A stretch of 64,000 bases of DNA from Chitinivorax tropicus (lineage in GTDB: Bacteria; Pseudomonadota; Gammaproteobacteria; Burkholderiales; SCOH01): NCBI RefSeq assembly GCF_014202905.1, contig NZ_JACHHY010000020.1, positions 1-64,000 on the forward strand, given 5' to 3'. How positions within the stretch are numbered: the first letter of the stretch is position 1; every line of letters begins with the position of its first letter. The notes under the pieces were generated by a model. The model made no database searches and was not told the origin of the DNA. It saw nothing but the letters and a program-made list of their open reading frames with translations. The position numbers and the translations under genes are program-made. Positions 36,084 to 47,662 of this stretch are shown here, piece by piece.

Positions 36084-36719
36084 ATGGCCTATGATTTGCA
36101 AGAGCAAGAACAGCTGGATTCCCTCAAGTCATTTTGGAAGCAATATGGCGGAATGATCATGGCTGTCACCAGCGCAGCCATTATCGCCTTGGTGGCCAGC
36201 CAAGCTTGGCGCCACTATCAGGACAGTCGTGCCCAAGCAGCTTCAACGGAATATACCGCGCTGGAACAGGCATTACAGAAAAACGACCAAGCCAAAGCCA
36301 AGGAATTCTCAGGCAGGCTGGCAAGCGAATACAGCAAGACCCCCTATGCTGCCAGGGCGGCTTTGCTGGAGGCCAAGCAAGCCTTTGACAAGGATGATCT
36401 GAAGACCGCTACGGCCAAGCTGAGCTGGGTAGTCGAGAATGCTGTCGAGCCTGAGATCAAAGACGTGGCCCGTCTGCGTCTGGCTGCAGTGCAGTTGGAT
36501 CAAAAGCAGTTTGATGCTGCGCTGAAGGCACTGGATGCTGCTCCTGTGGATGCATTCTCCTCCCAGTTTGCGGAAATGAAGGGTGATGTGCTGTTGGCGC
36601 AAGGCAAGAAGGCCGATGCGGCCAAGGCCTATCAACACGCACTGAACAAACTTGAGAAGACTGCGCCTGGTTATCAACTGGTTCAGATGAAGTTGGATGC
36701 ACTTGGAGATGTCAAGTGA
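36084..36719 (+). CDS. YfgM-type SecYEG-associated TPR protein
   Basis: The 211-residue protein begins MAYDLQEQEQLDSLKSFWKQ, has one membrane helix near 25-42 (MIMAVTSAAIIALVASQAW), and a periplasmic TPR-like part (ALKALDAAPVDAFSSQFAEM). This is the YfgM/DUF2133 layout. YfgM associates with the SecYEG translocon and periplasmic chaperones. It is always found next to bamB; here it overlaps bamB by four bases. Confidence 0.9.
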   Translation: MAYDLQEQEQLDSLKSFWKQYGGMIMAVTSAAIIALVASQAWRHYQDSRAQAASTEYTALEQALQKNDQAKAKEFSGRLASEYSKTPYAARAALLEAKQAFDKDDLKTATAKLSWVVENAVEPEIKDVARLRLAAVQLDQKQFDAALKALDAAPVDAFSSQFAEMKGDVLLAQGKKADAAKAYQHALNKLEKTAPGYQLVQMKLDALGDVK

Positions 36720-37843
36720 TCATCAAACGTCTTGTGTCGGCCAGTTTGGTTGCTGGCCTGTTGGCGGCCTGTGCCAGCACAGATAACGCCCCCGAGCCAG
36801 CCAAGCTGACGCAGATCACCGATTACGCGCAGGCAAAAGTGGTGTGGCACCAAGATATCGGCAACGCCGAGGATTTTGTCTTCCGGCCTGCCATCGACAG
36901 TGACAAAGTTTTTGTTGCCGAGCGTGCTGGTCGCGTGACGGTATTTGATCTCAAAACCGGTAAGCAGCTTGCAAGCTGGAAGACCTCCGGCCCATTGTCT
37001 GCTGGCGTCGCTGCTGCGCAGGGCGTAGTGGCGGTGGCGAGTGAAAAAGGCCAGCTATATTTATATGACGATACGGGCGCGCTGCGCTGGCAAACCCCGG
37101 CGGGGACGGAAGTCGTCGCTACGCCAGTCATTGCCGGTGACGCAGTGGTCGTCCATGCCAGCAATGGTGACGTGGCGGCCTTCTCTATTGAAGATGGCAA
37201 GCGACGTTGGATCTTCCAACGCGCCATCCCGGCATTGACGCTCCGAAACACTGCACCTGTTGCAGCATCTGGCAGCATTCTGTATGCCGGCCTGCCGGCG
37301 GGTAAGTTGGTTGCGCTCCGGCGTGATGATGGAAATGTGCTGTGGGATGCTGTTGTCGCGCAGCCTAAAGGCGCAACAGAACTGGAACGGATTTCCGACG
37401 TCACCAGCGTACCGGTCATCGACAGTGATGTGGTCTGTGCGGTTGCCTTCCAAGGTAAGGTCACCTGCTTTGATGCCAGCAACGGTAACCCTGGCTGGAG
37501 TCGGGATGTTTCCAGTTCGGTTGGGTTGGCGGCGGATGGCACCAAGGTGTATGTCACGGACGATACTGGTTCGGTATTGGCCTATGAAAAACGTTCTGGC
37601 CGTAACTTGTGGAAACAAGCCAAGTTGTTTGCACGTGACGTGTCCGCACCAGCTGTGATCGGGCGCTTCGTGATCGTTGGCGACTTGGAAGGTTACGTCC
37701 ATTTCCTGTCCGCAGAAGACGGGTCATTCCTGACCCGTATCAAGACGGATGGTTCTGCAATTCGAACTGCACCTGTGGTGGTTGGCGATCAGGTGATCGT
37801 ACAGACTGAGCGTGGCGGTATCTTTGCACTATTTGCAAACTGA
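36716..37843 (+). CDS. bamB: Outer-membrane assembly lipoprotein BamB
   Basis: The 375-residue lipoprotein starts at a GTG overlapping the previous stop (GTGA). The lipobox LLAAC places the lipidated Cys at residue 19. The mature chain is an eight-bladed PQQ-like propeller with repeats such as VTVFDLKTGKQLASWKT and LYLYDDTGALRWQTP. BamB helps BamA fold beta-barrel proteins. It precedes der, as usual. Confidence 0.95.
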   Translation: MIIKRLVSASLVAGLLAACASTDNAPEPAKLTQITDYAQAKVVWHQDIGNAEDFVFRPAIDSDKVFVAERAGRVTVFDLKTGKQLASWKTSGPLSAGVAAAQGVVAVASEKGQLYLYDDTGALRWQTPAGTEVVATPVIAGDAVVVHASNGDVAAFSIEDGKRRWIFQRAIPALTLRNTAPVAASGSILYAGLPAGKLVALRRDDGNVLWDAVVAQPKGATELERISDVTSVPVIDSDVVCAVAFQGKVTCFDASNGNPGWSRDVSSSVGLAADGTKVYVTDDTGSVLAYEKRSGRNLWKQAKLFARDVSAPAVIGRFVIVGDLEGYVHFLSAEDGSFLTRIKTDGSAIRTAPVVVGDQVIVQTERGGIFALFAN

Positions 37844-37855
37844 CGGAGGGCGGTA

Positions 37856-39184
37856 ATGAAACCGACAGTAGTATTGGTTGGGCGGCCCAATGTTGGCAAG
37901 TCAACATTGTTCAATCGCCTGACCCGCTCACGCGATGCGATCGTGGCCGATATGCCCGGCCTGACCCGAGACCGCCATTATGGCCATGGCCGTGTTGGCG
38001 ACAAGCCTTATCTGGTGGTGGATACCGGGGGGTTCGAGCCCGTGGTGAAAGAGGGCATCTTGCATGAGATGGCCAAGCAGACATTACAAGCGGTGGATGA
38101 GGCCGATGTGGTCGTGTTCATTGTGGATGGTCGTACCGGCTTGACCGCACAGGACAAGGTGATTGCCGACAAATTGCGCCGCAGTGGTCGGTCTGTCCAT
38201 CTCGTGGTCAACAAAGCCGAGGGTATGAATCGTGGCAGCGTCACGGCGGAGTTCCATGAACTTGGCCTGGGCGAGCCGGTGGCTATCTCCGCTTCGCATG
38301 GCGAGGGCGTGCGGGAATTGATGGAACTGGTGCTGGCCGATCTGCCCGATGTCACGGAAGAAGAAGGCAAGAAACCGACACACCCGAAATTTGCCATTGT
38401 AGGGCGCCCAAATGTCGGCAAATCGACCTTGGTGAACAGCATCTTGGGTGAAGAACGAGTGATCGCCTTCGATCTGCCCGGTACCACCCGCGACAGCATC
38501 TATATCGATTTTGAGCGTAGTGGCAAGCAATACACCATCATTGATACCGCAGGCATCCGGCGTCGTGGCAAGGTGAAAGAAGCCATCGAAAAATTTTCGG
38601 TCATCAAGACACTGCAATCAGCGGAAGATGCCAACGTGGTGGTATTGGTGTTGGATGCACAGCAGGAGATCTCCGACCAGGATGCGGGCATTGCGGGCTT
38701 CATTTTGGAAAGTGGGCGGGCGCTGGTGGTGGCGGTGAACAAGTGGGATGGCCTGGATGACTATCGCCGTGACCGGATCAAGCATGATCTGGATCGTAAG
38801 CTGAAATTCCTTGGTTTTGCCAAATTCCACTTCATTTCCGCCCTGCATGGCAAGGGCGTGGGTGCATTGCTGCAATCCATTGACGAAGCCTACTCGGCTG
38901 CCATGGCAAACCTGTCCACACCAAAGCTGACACGCGTACTGTTGGCAGCCGTGCAGAAGCAGGCGCCACCCAGAAAGGGCCCGGTTCGTCCAAAGATGCG
39001 TTATGCCCACCAAGGGGGAATGAATCCACCGATCGTGGTGGTGCACGGCAGCGGTCTGGACGAAATTCCAGAAAGTTATGTTCGATACTTGGAACATACT
39101 TTCGTAGAAGTGTTCAAACTGCAAGGTACACCATTACGTGTGCAGTTCAAGCAATCGCATAACCCATTTGCAGATAAGGGCTGA
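37856..39184 (+). CDS. der: Ribosome biogenesis GTPase Der (EngA)
   Basis: The 442-residue protein has two tandem GTPase domains, each with GRPNVGKST (residues 8-16 and about 182-190), DTGG and DTAG switch motifs, and NKAE / NKWD base-recognition motifs. A C-terminal KH-like domain follows. Der acts in 50S subunit assembly. It is the last gene of the ndk-to-der run. Confidence 0.97.
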   Translation: MKPTVVLVGRPNVGKSTLFNRLTRSRDAIVADMPGLTRDRHYGHGRVGDKPYLVVDTGGFEPVVKEGILHEMAKQTLQAVDEADVVVFIVDGRTGLTAQDKVIADKLRRSGRSVHLVVNKAEGMNRGSVTAEFHELGLGEPVAISASHGEGVRELMELVLADLPDVTEEEGKKPTHPKFAIVGRPNVGKSTLVNSILGEERVIAFDLPGTTRDSIYIDFERSGKQYTIIDTAGIRRRGKVKEAIEKFSVIKTLQSAEDANVVVLVLDAQQEISDQDAGIAGFILESGRALVVAVNKWDGLDDYRRDRIKHDLDRKLKFLGFAKFHFISALHGKGVGALLQSIDEAYSAAMANLSTPKLTRVLLAAVQKQAPPRKGPVRPKMRYAHQGGMNPPIVVVHGSGLDEIPESYVRYLEHTFVEVFKLQGTPLRVQFKQSHNPFADKG

Positions 39185-39623
39185 TGCTGGTTGTGTTGTA
39201 TGCGGCTCGCCACTGGTGGGTACCTGACATGGTGCATGGCCGATGGTCTTGCGTATCGGATGGTTTACCCGCTGGCATGATTGCTCATACGGCGGGTTGA
39301 CCGGAAAAATGGTGCCATTGGCATTGAATTTCCATCCAATGGCCCCATGTTTAGGCAGTAACTCGAGGTTGTCCAGCTGTTTGCAGTCCTGTTTCAACGC
39401 TTATCAGCATGAAATCGGTCAGATATCAGGTGACTTGGGTGCCAATCCAATAATGTTTTATTGCATTGGCATCACTTCGAACATCGTCAGGTTGATTTCG
39501 CTGTAAACCGTTACTAGGCATGTTTGTTATGCATTTGTAATGGCCTGTTTTCTGGCTTTTCGCTTGAAATTGCAGTAAAGTTGACAAGGATAAGAACTTC
39601 TACATTACTCAGCGGAGTGAAGA
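39185..39623. other. Intergenic region between der and hfq
   Basis: This 439-base gap has no convincing gene. It contains a hairpin GCCATTGG (39314-39321)/CCAATGGC (39336-39343) and a longer one at 39438-39473. A TTGACA at 39581-39586 is a possible -35 for hfq but lacks a good -10. A GGAGTG site precedes the hfq ATG. Confidence 0.5.
39438..39473. repeat. Long imperfect palindrome upstream of hfq
   Basis: TGCCAAT (39440-39446) pairs with ATTGGCA (39465-39471). A C/C mismatch follows, then CAATAA (39448-39453) pairs with TTATTG (39458-39463) around a TGTT loop. Two further outer pairs (one a wobble) are possible. There is no T-tract. It lies about 150 bases before hfq. Confidence 0.5.
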
Positions 39624-39872
39624 ATGAGCAATAAAGGGCAAATGCTACAAGACCCGTTTTTGAATATTTTGCGAAAAGAGCATGTACCCGTTTCCATTTA
39701 TTTGGTGAATGGGATCAAGCTGCAAGGCCAGATTGAATCATTCGACCAGTATGTTGTGTTGTTGAAAAACACAGTGACCCAGATGGTATATAAACATGCC
39801 ATCTCGACAGTCGTTCCGGCCCGCTCAGTCAGCATTCCGTACGAACAGCCTGCGCACAACGCAGACGCTTGA
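39624..39872 (+). CDS. hfq: RNA chaperone Hfq
   Basis: The 82-residue Sm-like protein begins [20 protein letters not shown] and carries the Sm1 motif with [20 protein letters not shown] and the Sm2 motif [12 protein letters not shown]. The C-terminal tail is short. Hfq hexamers match small RNAs with mRNAs. It is followed by a terminator and hflX. Confidence 0.98.
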   Translation: MSNKGQMLQDPFLNILRKEHVPVSIYLVNGIKLQGQIESFDQYVVLLKNTVTQMVYKHAISTVVPARSVSIPYEQPAHNADA

Positions 39873-39898
39873 TTTTTACAGCTCCACCCGCATATTGA

Positions 39899-39930
39899 AA
39901 AAGCACATTGCGTTGCAATGTGCTTTTCTG
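39899..39930 (+). terminator. Intrinsic terminator between hfq and hflX
   Basis: AAAAGCACATTGC (39899-39911) pairs perfectly with GCAATGTGCTTTT (39915-39927) around a GTT loop. It lies 26 bases after the hfq stop and 35 before the hflX start, so hflX expression through it would need read-through or its own promoter. Confidence 0.85.
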
Positions 39931-39961
39931 CGTCTAAACCTCGTAAAGAGAACTGAAATCA

Positions 39962-41116
39962 GTGTTTGACCGTCATCAGGGCGGCGATGAAGCCGTGCTT
40001 GTCTGCCTCGACTTTGGCGATGCAGATTTCGAAGATAGCTTGCTGGAGTTGAAAGAGCTTGCAGCGAGTGCTGGCATTGCTACATTGGCCGTTATACAAG
40101 GCAGGCGCTCCAGGCCGGACCCAGCATTGTTCGCCGGATCTGGCAAGGTGGACGAGATTGCAGAGGCTGTTCGTGCGCATGGCGCGCAGATTGTCATTTT
40201 CAATCACCAGCTTTCACCGGCGCAGGAACGTAACCTGGAGCGAAAAATTCAGTGCCGTGTGGTTGATCGTACCTCGCTGATCCTGGATATTTTTGCACAG
40301 CGGGCCCGCAGCCACGAAGGCAAGCTGCAAGTCGAGCTGGCGCAGCTGGAGCACCTCTCGACCCGTTTGGTCCGAGGGTGGACACACCTTGAGCGGCAAA
40401 AGGGCGGGATTGGTCTACGTGGCCCAGGCGAAACACAATTGGAAACCGACCGACGGTTGCTTGGGAAACGCGTCAAGACATTGAAGGACAAGTTGGCGAC
40501 TTTGCAACGCCAGCGCCAGGTGCAACGCAAAGGGCGCGATCGCGCAGGCACCGTATCTGTTTCGATCGTAGGCTACACCAATGCTGGCAAGAGCACCCTG
40601 TTCAATGCCTTGACCAAGGCCAAAGCCTACGCAGCGGATCAGCTTTTTGCTACGCTGGATACAACCAGCCGCAAACTGTTTCTGGATGCCCAGCATAGTG
40701 TCATCTTGTCCGATACTGTCGGTTTTGTCAGGCAACTGCCACACACCTTGGTTGAAGCATTCCGTGCAACGCTGGAAGAAACCATCCGGGCTGACCTATT
40801 GCTGCATGTGGTGGATTCGAATCAGGAATCACGTGACCGGCAGATGGAAGAGGTCAATAAAGTGCTTCAGGAGATCGGGGCGGATACGATTCCGCAGCTG
40901 ATCATATGGAACAAGATAGACCTGAAGGGGGTCTCACCAACGGTGGAGCGAGATGAGTATGGTAGAATCTCCGCCGTTCGCCTGAGTGCGCGCACCGGCG
41001 AGGGGTTGGACCTGCTGCGTGGTGCAATCATGGAATTCATCCAGGCGCAACACGCCGATCAGGGCTCCACAGCCAATGATGCAAACGCATCGGAATACCA
41101 ACAACACCGGATCTAA
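39962..41116 (+). CDS. hflX: Ribosome-splitting GTPase HflX
   Basis: The 384-residue protein starts at GTG 39962. The N-terminal HflX domain (DPALFAGSGKVDEI, VVDRTSLILDIFAQRARSHE, GPGETQLETDRR) precedes a GTPase domain with GYTNAGKSTLFNAL near residue 203, DTVGF and NKID. HflX splits stalled ribosomes, mainly under heat stress. It sits between hfq and hflK as in many proteobacteria. Confidence 0.95.
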   Translation: MFDRHQGGDEAVLVCLDFGDADFEDSLLELKELAASAGIATLAVIQGRRSRPDPALFAGSGKVDEIAEAVRAHGAQIVIFNHQLSPAQERNLERKIQCRVVDRTSLILDIFAQRARSHEGKLQVELAQLEHLSTRLVRGWTHLERQKGGIGLRGPGETQLETDRRLLGKRVKTLKDKLATLQRQRQVQRKGRDRAGTVSVSIVGYTNAGKSTLFNALTKAKAYAADQLFATLDTTSRKLFLDAQHSVILSDTVGFVRQLPHTLVEAFRATLEETIRADLLLHVVDSNQESRDRQMEEVNKVLQEIGADTIPQLIIWNKIDLKGVSPTVERDEYGRISAVRLSARTGEGLDLLRGAIMEFIQAQHADQGSTANDANASEYQQHRI

Positions 41117-41120
41117 CTAG

Positions 41121-42320
41121 ATGGCGCAAAACGACCCACAATGGGGCAAGCGTGGAAACGACGGCCCCCCGGACCTCGACGAACTGATCAAGAAAATGAC
41201 TGCAAGACTTTCTGGTATGTTTGGTGGTAAGCCAAATGGCCAGCCGCCCACCTCCGGCGGCGGGAAAGTATTCGCTGGCGGTGCTGGCCTCATTGGTGGC
41301 GTGGTCGCCGCACTCTGGCTGGCCAGCGGTTTCTATTCCATCGATCCTAGTGAGCATGCTGTGATCACCCGCTTTGGCAAGGCGGTGGACGAAGTGGCTG
41401 ATGCCGGTCTGCATTGGCGCTGGCCTTATCCCATCGAACGCCACGAAGTCGTGAATATGTCAGGAATCCGCGCTGTGGAGGTGGGGCACCGTGGCGGTGG
41501 GCGGACCAAAGTGCCAGAAGAGGCGCTGATGGTCACGGGTGACCAGAACATCATCGATGTCCAGTTCGCAGTACAGTATCAGGTGGAGAACGCATCCAAC
41601 TTCCTGTTCAGCAATGCTTTCATCGATCCGGATGGCAAGGATCTGGTATTGCAGGTTGCCGAATCCGCCATCCGCGAGGTGGTCGGTCGGAACAAGATCG
41701 ATTTCACGTTGAACGAAGGGCGTGCCACCATCGCTCGTGATACAGAGGTGCTGATGGCTGCCATGCTGAAACGTTATAAGTCTGGCATCCGCATCACCAG
41801 CGTACAGATGCGCAATGCGCAACCGCCCGAGCAGGTACAGGCCGCGTTTGACGACGCGAACAAGGCAGGGCAGGACAAAGACCGCCTGAAGAGCGAGGGC
41901 GAGGCCTACGCAAATGATGTGGTGCCAAAGGCGAGGGGTCTGGCAGCACGCCTGCAGGAAGAGGCCATTGCGCATCGCCAACGGGTGGTATCGACCGCTG
42001 AGGGTGATGTCAGTCGATTCAATCAGATCTATGCCGAATACAAGAAAGCGCCTGCAGTCACCCGAGAGCGCATGTATATCGACATGATGCAACAGGTCAT
42101 GACCAATACCAGCAAGGTGGTGGTGGATCAGAAGGGCGGTAGCAATCTACTGTACCTACCGTTGGACAAATTGATGCAGATGAATAACCCGGCATCCCTA
42201 CCCGCCACGTCATCGCCAACGTCATCTGGCACCGACAATCTGCAGCGTTCGCCAGTTGAGGTGATGACCCAGCCGGTTGATTTGGGACGCGGTCGTGGTC
42301 GTGAACGAGAAGGGCGCTAA
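41121..42320 (+). CDS. hflK: FtsH protease modulator HflK
   Basis: The 399-residue protein has a Gly/Pro-rich cytoplasmic N-terminus, one membrane helix near 55-75, then a band-7/SPFH domain (FYSIDPSEHAVITRFGKAVD, WRWPYPIERHEVV) and a long coiled coil. With HflC it forms a large membrane cage around FtsH. It starts four bases after hflX and two before hflC. Confidence 0.95.
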   Translation: MAQNDPQWGKRGNDGPPDLDELIKKMTARLSGMFGGKPNGQPPTSGGGKVFAGGAGLIGGVVAALWLASGFYSIDPSEHAVITRFGKAVDEVADAGLHWRWPYPIERHEVVNMSGIRAVEVGHRGGGRTKVPEEALMVTGDQNIIDVQFAVQYQVENASNFLFSNAFIDPDGKDLVLQVAESAIREVVGRNKIDFTLNEGRATIARDTEVLMAAMLKRYKSGIRITSVQMRNAQPPEQVQAAFDDANKAGQDKDRLKSEGEAYANDVVPKARGLAARLQEEAIAHRQRVVSTAEGDVSRFNQIYAEYKKAPAVTRERMYIDMMQQVMTNTSKVVVDQKGGSNLLYLPLDKLMQMNNPASLPATSSPTSSGTDNLQRSPVEVMTQPVDLGRGRGREREGR

Positions 42321-42322
42321 TC

Positions 42323-43210
42323 ATGGAAAACAATAACAAACTGTTGCCCACATTGGCTTTGGGCCTGCTCATATTGATGCTCGCATGGAGCAGTGCGTTC
42401 CGTGTCGATCAACGTAAATATGCGATGGTGTTCCAATTCGGTGAGGTCACCAAGGTGGTCGATAAACCCGGTTTGTATTTCCGGGCCCCCTTATTGGAAA
42501 ACGTCCGCTACTTTGACAAGCGCATCTTGACGATCGATGCGGAAGAACCAGATCGCTTCCAGACCCAGGAAAAGAAGAATGTTCTGGTGGACAGCTTCAT
42601 CAAATGGCGAATCGCCAACGTCGAGAAATTCTTCAAGACTTTCCGTGGACAAGAGAGCGTGGCTGCCGACCGGTTGCGGCAGATTGTGTATGGCGGTTTG
42701 CGTGATGAGATCGGCAAGCTGACCGTGGCCGAGATCATCTCTGGCAGACGTTCCAGTGTCATCGAGTCATTGATGGCACGCACCAATGCGGAAGTGGCGG
42801 AATATGGTGTTCAGGTGGTGGATGTGCGCCTGAAGCGGGTGGATTTCCCTGCCAACATCTCCGGTGCGGTGTATGACCGGATGCAGGCAGAGCGTAAGCG
42901 GGTGGCGAATGAGCTGCGTTCCGAGGGCTCGGCAGAGGCGGAGAAGATTCGCGCTGATGCTGATCGTCAGCGTGAGGTGATTTTGGCCCAGGCCTACAAG
43001 CAGGCTCAGGAAGTGAAAGGTGAAGGGGACGCCAAGGCAGCTGGGATCTACGCAGAAGCCTACAACCAGAACCCGGAATTCTATTCTTTCTATCGGAGCC
43101 TGGAGGCTTATAAGCAAAGCTTCCGCAACAAGAGCGATGTGATGGTGCTGGACCCTAGCTCTGATTTCTTCAAATACCTGAAAAACCCGGGTAAAGGAGC
43201 AAGCAAATAA
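42323..43210 (+). CDS. hflC: FtsH protease modulator HflC
   Basis: The 295-residue partner of HflK has an N-terminal membrane helix (LPTLALGLLILMLAWSSAF), an SPFH domain (VDQRKYAMVFQFGEVTKVV) and a C-terminal coiled coil ending FKYLKNPGKGASK. Its stop shares a base with the start of the DUF2065 gene. Confidence 0.96.
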   Translation: MENNNKLLPTLALGLLILMLAWSSAFRVDQRKYAMVFQFGEVTKVVDKPGLYFRAPLLENVRYFDKRILTIDAEEPDRFQTQEKKNVLVDSFIKWRIANVEKFFKTFRGQESVAADRLRQIVYGGLRDEIGKLTVAEIISGRRSSVIESLMARTNAEVAEYGVQVVDVRLKRVDFPANISGAVYDRMQAERKRVANELRSEGSAEAEKIRADADRQREVILAQAYKQAQEVKGEGDAKAAGIYAEAYNQNPEFYSFYRSLEAYKQSFRNKSDVMVLDPSSDFFKYLKNPGKGASK

Positions 43211-43395
43211 TGTGGCAGACCCTCTTGCCAGCACTGGCCTTGATGCTGGTGCTGGAGGGGCTGCTGCCACTTTTGTTGCCCAAAGTCTGGCGGGAGACGT
43301 TCTCCCGCCTGATTACCTTCAGTGATGGTCAATTGCGCTTCGTCGGCTTGGTTTCGATCCTGGCGGGCATGCTGCTGATGGCGACACTGGTCTGA
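43210..43395 (+). CDS. DUF2065 (YjeT-like) small membrane protein
   Basis: The 61-residue protein has two membrane helices (LLPALALMLVLEGLLPLLLP and FVGLVSILAGMLLMATLV) separated by a short WRETFSRL loop. This matches DUF2065 proteins, regularly encoded after hflC. The function is unknown; position suggests a link with the HflKC complex. Confidence 0.9.
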   Translation: MWQTLLPALALMLVLEGLLPLLLPKVWRETFSRLITFSDGQLRFVGLVSILAGMLLMATLV

Positions 43396-43425
43396 ATTGA
43401 TTGCCTAATCTTGAGAGTGCTGCCT

Positions 43426-45905
<2,480 letters not shown>

Positions 45906-45924
45906 AGCGGCAGATGGTGCCAGG

Positions 45925-45953
45925 ACGGGCGGCTTGCCGCCCGTTTTTCTTTT
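45925..45953 (+). terminator. Intrinsic terminator of purA
   Basis: ACGGGCGGC (45925-45933) pairs perfectly with GCCGCCCGT (45936-45944) around a TT loop and is followed by ttttctttt. It ends the long run from hflX to purA. Confidence 0.93.
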
Positions 45954-45984
45954 GTGGACGAGATTCGTTAAGAAGCGGGAAAGC

Positions 45985-46722
45985 GTGGCCGTGCAAGATA
46001 TCGATGCGGATGGCTTGAGTACAACGCAGCTGGGAGAGCTGAGCCTCTGCCCATGTGTGTTCGAGGACGAGCATGTGCTGATCGTCAACAAGGCGCCTGG
46101 TGTGGATTTTCATCGGCATGAAGACGAGCCTTCGTTGATTGATCGGGTCCGGGCACAGCATCCAGCCACGACATTATTGACAGTGCACCGGCTCGATAAG
46201 GTGACATCGGGCCTGGTGGTGTTCGCCAAGCACCCAGAGGTGGCCAGCGAGCTGGGGCGCCGGTTCGAAGCGGGAGAGATCGAAAAATTCTATCTCGCGC
46301 TGGCGAATCGGCCCCCGCGCAAGAAGCAGGGGTTGATCAAAGGGGACATGATCAAGGCGAGAGGTGGGGCTTGGCGCTTGTCGACAACCTACGAGCACCC
46401 TGCCATCACCCAGTTTTTCAGTTATTCATTGCAGCCTGGGTTACGGCTGTTCTTGCTGCGTCCCCGCACTGGGCGGACGCATCAGTTGCGTGTGGCGATG
46501 AAAGCGTTAGGCGCACCGATTTTGGGTGATGCGCTGTATGGTGGCGAGTGTGCTGGGGTGGATCGGACCTATCTGCATGCCTTCTGCCTGCGCTTCGCTC
46601 TGTTGGGAAAGGCGTATCAGATCGTATGTTGGCCAGATCAGGGCAGGCTGTTTCAGGTCACTCCGCTGGACGAATTGGCGTCATTGCATGAGCCATGGCT
46701 GTTACCATGGCCTCAGTGTTAG
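45985..46722 (+). CDS. RluA-family pseudouridine synthase
   Basis: The 245-residue form begins at GTG 45985 (with a GGGA six bases upstream) and yields a protein matching small RluA-type synthases. The catalytic Asp lies in TVHRLDKVTSGLVVFAK near residue 72; GRTHQLRVAMKALGAPILGD near 165 is the second family motif. The open frame runs upstream into purA, which is rejected. The target uridine is unknown; it lacks an S4 domain. Confidence 0.85.
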   Translation: MAVQDIDADGLSTTQLGELSLCPCVFEDEHVLIVNKAPGVDFHRHEDEPSLIDRVRAQHPATTLLTVHRLDKVTSGLVVFAKHPEVASELGRRFEAGEIEKFYLALANRPPRKKQGLIKGDMIKARGGAWRLSTTYEHPAITQFFSYSLQPGLRLFLLRPRTGRTHQLRVAMKALGAPILGDALYGGECAGVDRTYLHAFCLRFALLGKAYQIVCWPDQGRLFQVTPLDELASLHEPWLLPWPQC

Positions 46723-46740
46723 GTTTCGGCGTTATGTAAG

Positions 46741-46783
46741 GCACCCGTCAGCGCCGGTGCGATGAAGCGGCTCTGACGGGTGC
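46741..46783. terminator. Bidirectional hairpin between pseudouridine synthase and serB
   Basis: GCACCCGTCAG (46741-46751) pairs perfectly with CTGACGGGTGC (46773-46783), and GCCG/CGGC inside can extend the fold. It lies in the 68-base gap between convergent genes. T-tracts are weak, so its strength is uncertain. Confidence 0.55.
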
Positions 46784-46790
46784 ATTTGTG

Positions 46791-47645
46791 TCAGGCGAAC
46801 CAGTTGATCCAGCCATCCAGTCCGACATGGGTAAGGGCGTACTGAGCCTGCTGCCGCACGATGGGTTTGGCGTGGAAGGCAATGCCCAATCCAGCCTGTG
46901 CCAGCATCTTCAGGTCATTGGCCCCGTCACCCATCGCCACGACCTGATCCGTTTGCAATCCCAGCTCGGTGCGAACACGCATCAGCCAGTCAGCTTTGGC
47001 CTGGGCGTCCAGAATATCGCCAATCAGGCGTCCGGTGAGCTTGCCGGACTCGACTTCCAATGTGTTGGCATGCGCATAGGTGAGCCCCAGCCGGGCCTGC
47101 AGGCGCGCGGTAAAAAAGGTGAAGCCCCCAGACACCAGCATCGACTTCAAACCGGCTGCGTGGGCTTTCTGCAGCATGCGCTCCGCACCGGGTGTCAGCT
47201 GTAGACGCTCTGAATAGACGCGCTCCAGAGCGCTTTCGTCCAGCCCGGCCAATAATGCAACCCGCTCTCGCAGCGATTGACTGAAATCCAGCTCGCCACG
47301 CATGGAGCGCTCGGTGATGGCCGCCACTTGGTCCTTGATACCTTGCATGTCGGCGATTTCATCGATGCATTCGATGGTGATCAGGGTGGAGTCCATGTCC
47401 ATCACCACCAGTCCAAAATCCGTCAGTTTGCGGCCCAGGGGGATGAAGGCGAAGTCATAACCGGCCTCTTCGCAAAAAGCGGCGACATCGGCCTTGCTGG
47501 CCGGGTCCGCCTGCAGCAAGCGGAAGGCCTGGTGGCGGGCATCTGGCAGGGCAATGGCTTCGATGGCATGTGCCTGGGTCAGGTGGGCCAGATGTTTCAG
47601 ATCGGGTGTGGCGATATCCGGGGCTTGGACGACGAGTTTATACAT
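46791..47645 (-). CDS. serB: Phosphoserine phosphatase
   Basis: The 284-residue HAD enzyme makes the last step of serine synthesis. An N-terminal ACT-like part precedes DMDSTLITIECIDE (nucleophile Asp83, acid Asp85), LKSMLVSGGFTFF and VAMGDGANDLKML. ATG 47645 has an AAGGA site and starts the usual MYKLVVQAPD. The open frame extends 87 residues further up into mfd; this is rejected. The gene begins 17 bases after mfd, so they are probably co-transcribed. Confidence 0.96.
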   Translation of the reverse strand: MYKLVVQAPDIATPDLKHLAHLTQAHAIEAIALPDARHQAFRLLQADPASKADVAAFCEEAGYDFAFIPLGRKLTDFGLVVMDMDSTLITIECIDEIADMQGIKDQVAAITERSMRGELDFSQSLRERVALLAGLDESALERVYSERLQLTPGAERMLQKAHAAGLKSMLVSGGFTFFTARLQARLGLTYAHANTLEVESGKLTGRLIGDILDAQAKADWLMRVRTELGLQTDQVVAMGDGANDLKMLAQAGLGIAFHAKPIVRQQAQYALTHVGLDGWINWFA

Positions 47646-47662
47646 GACAACAATCCTTGAAA

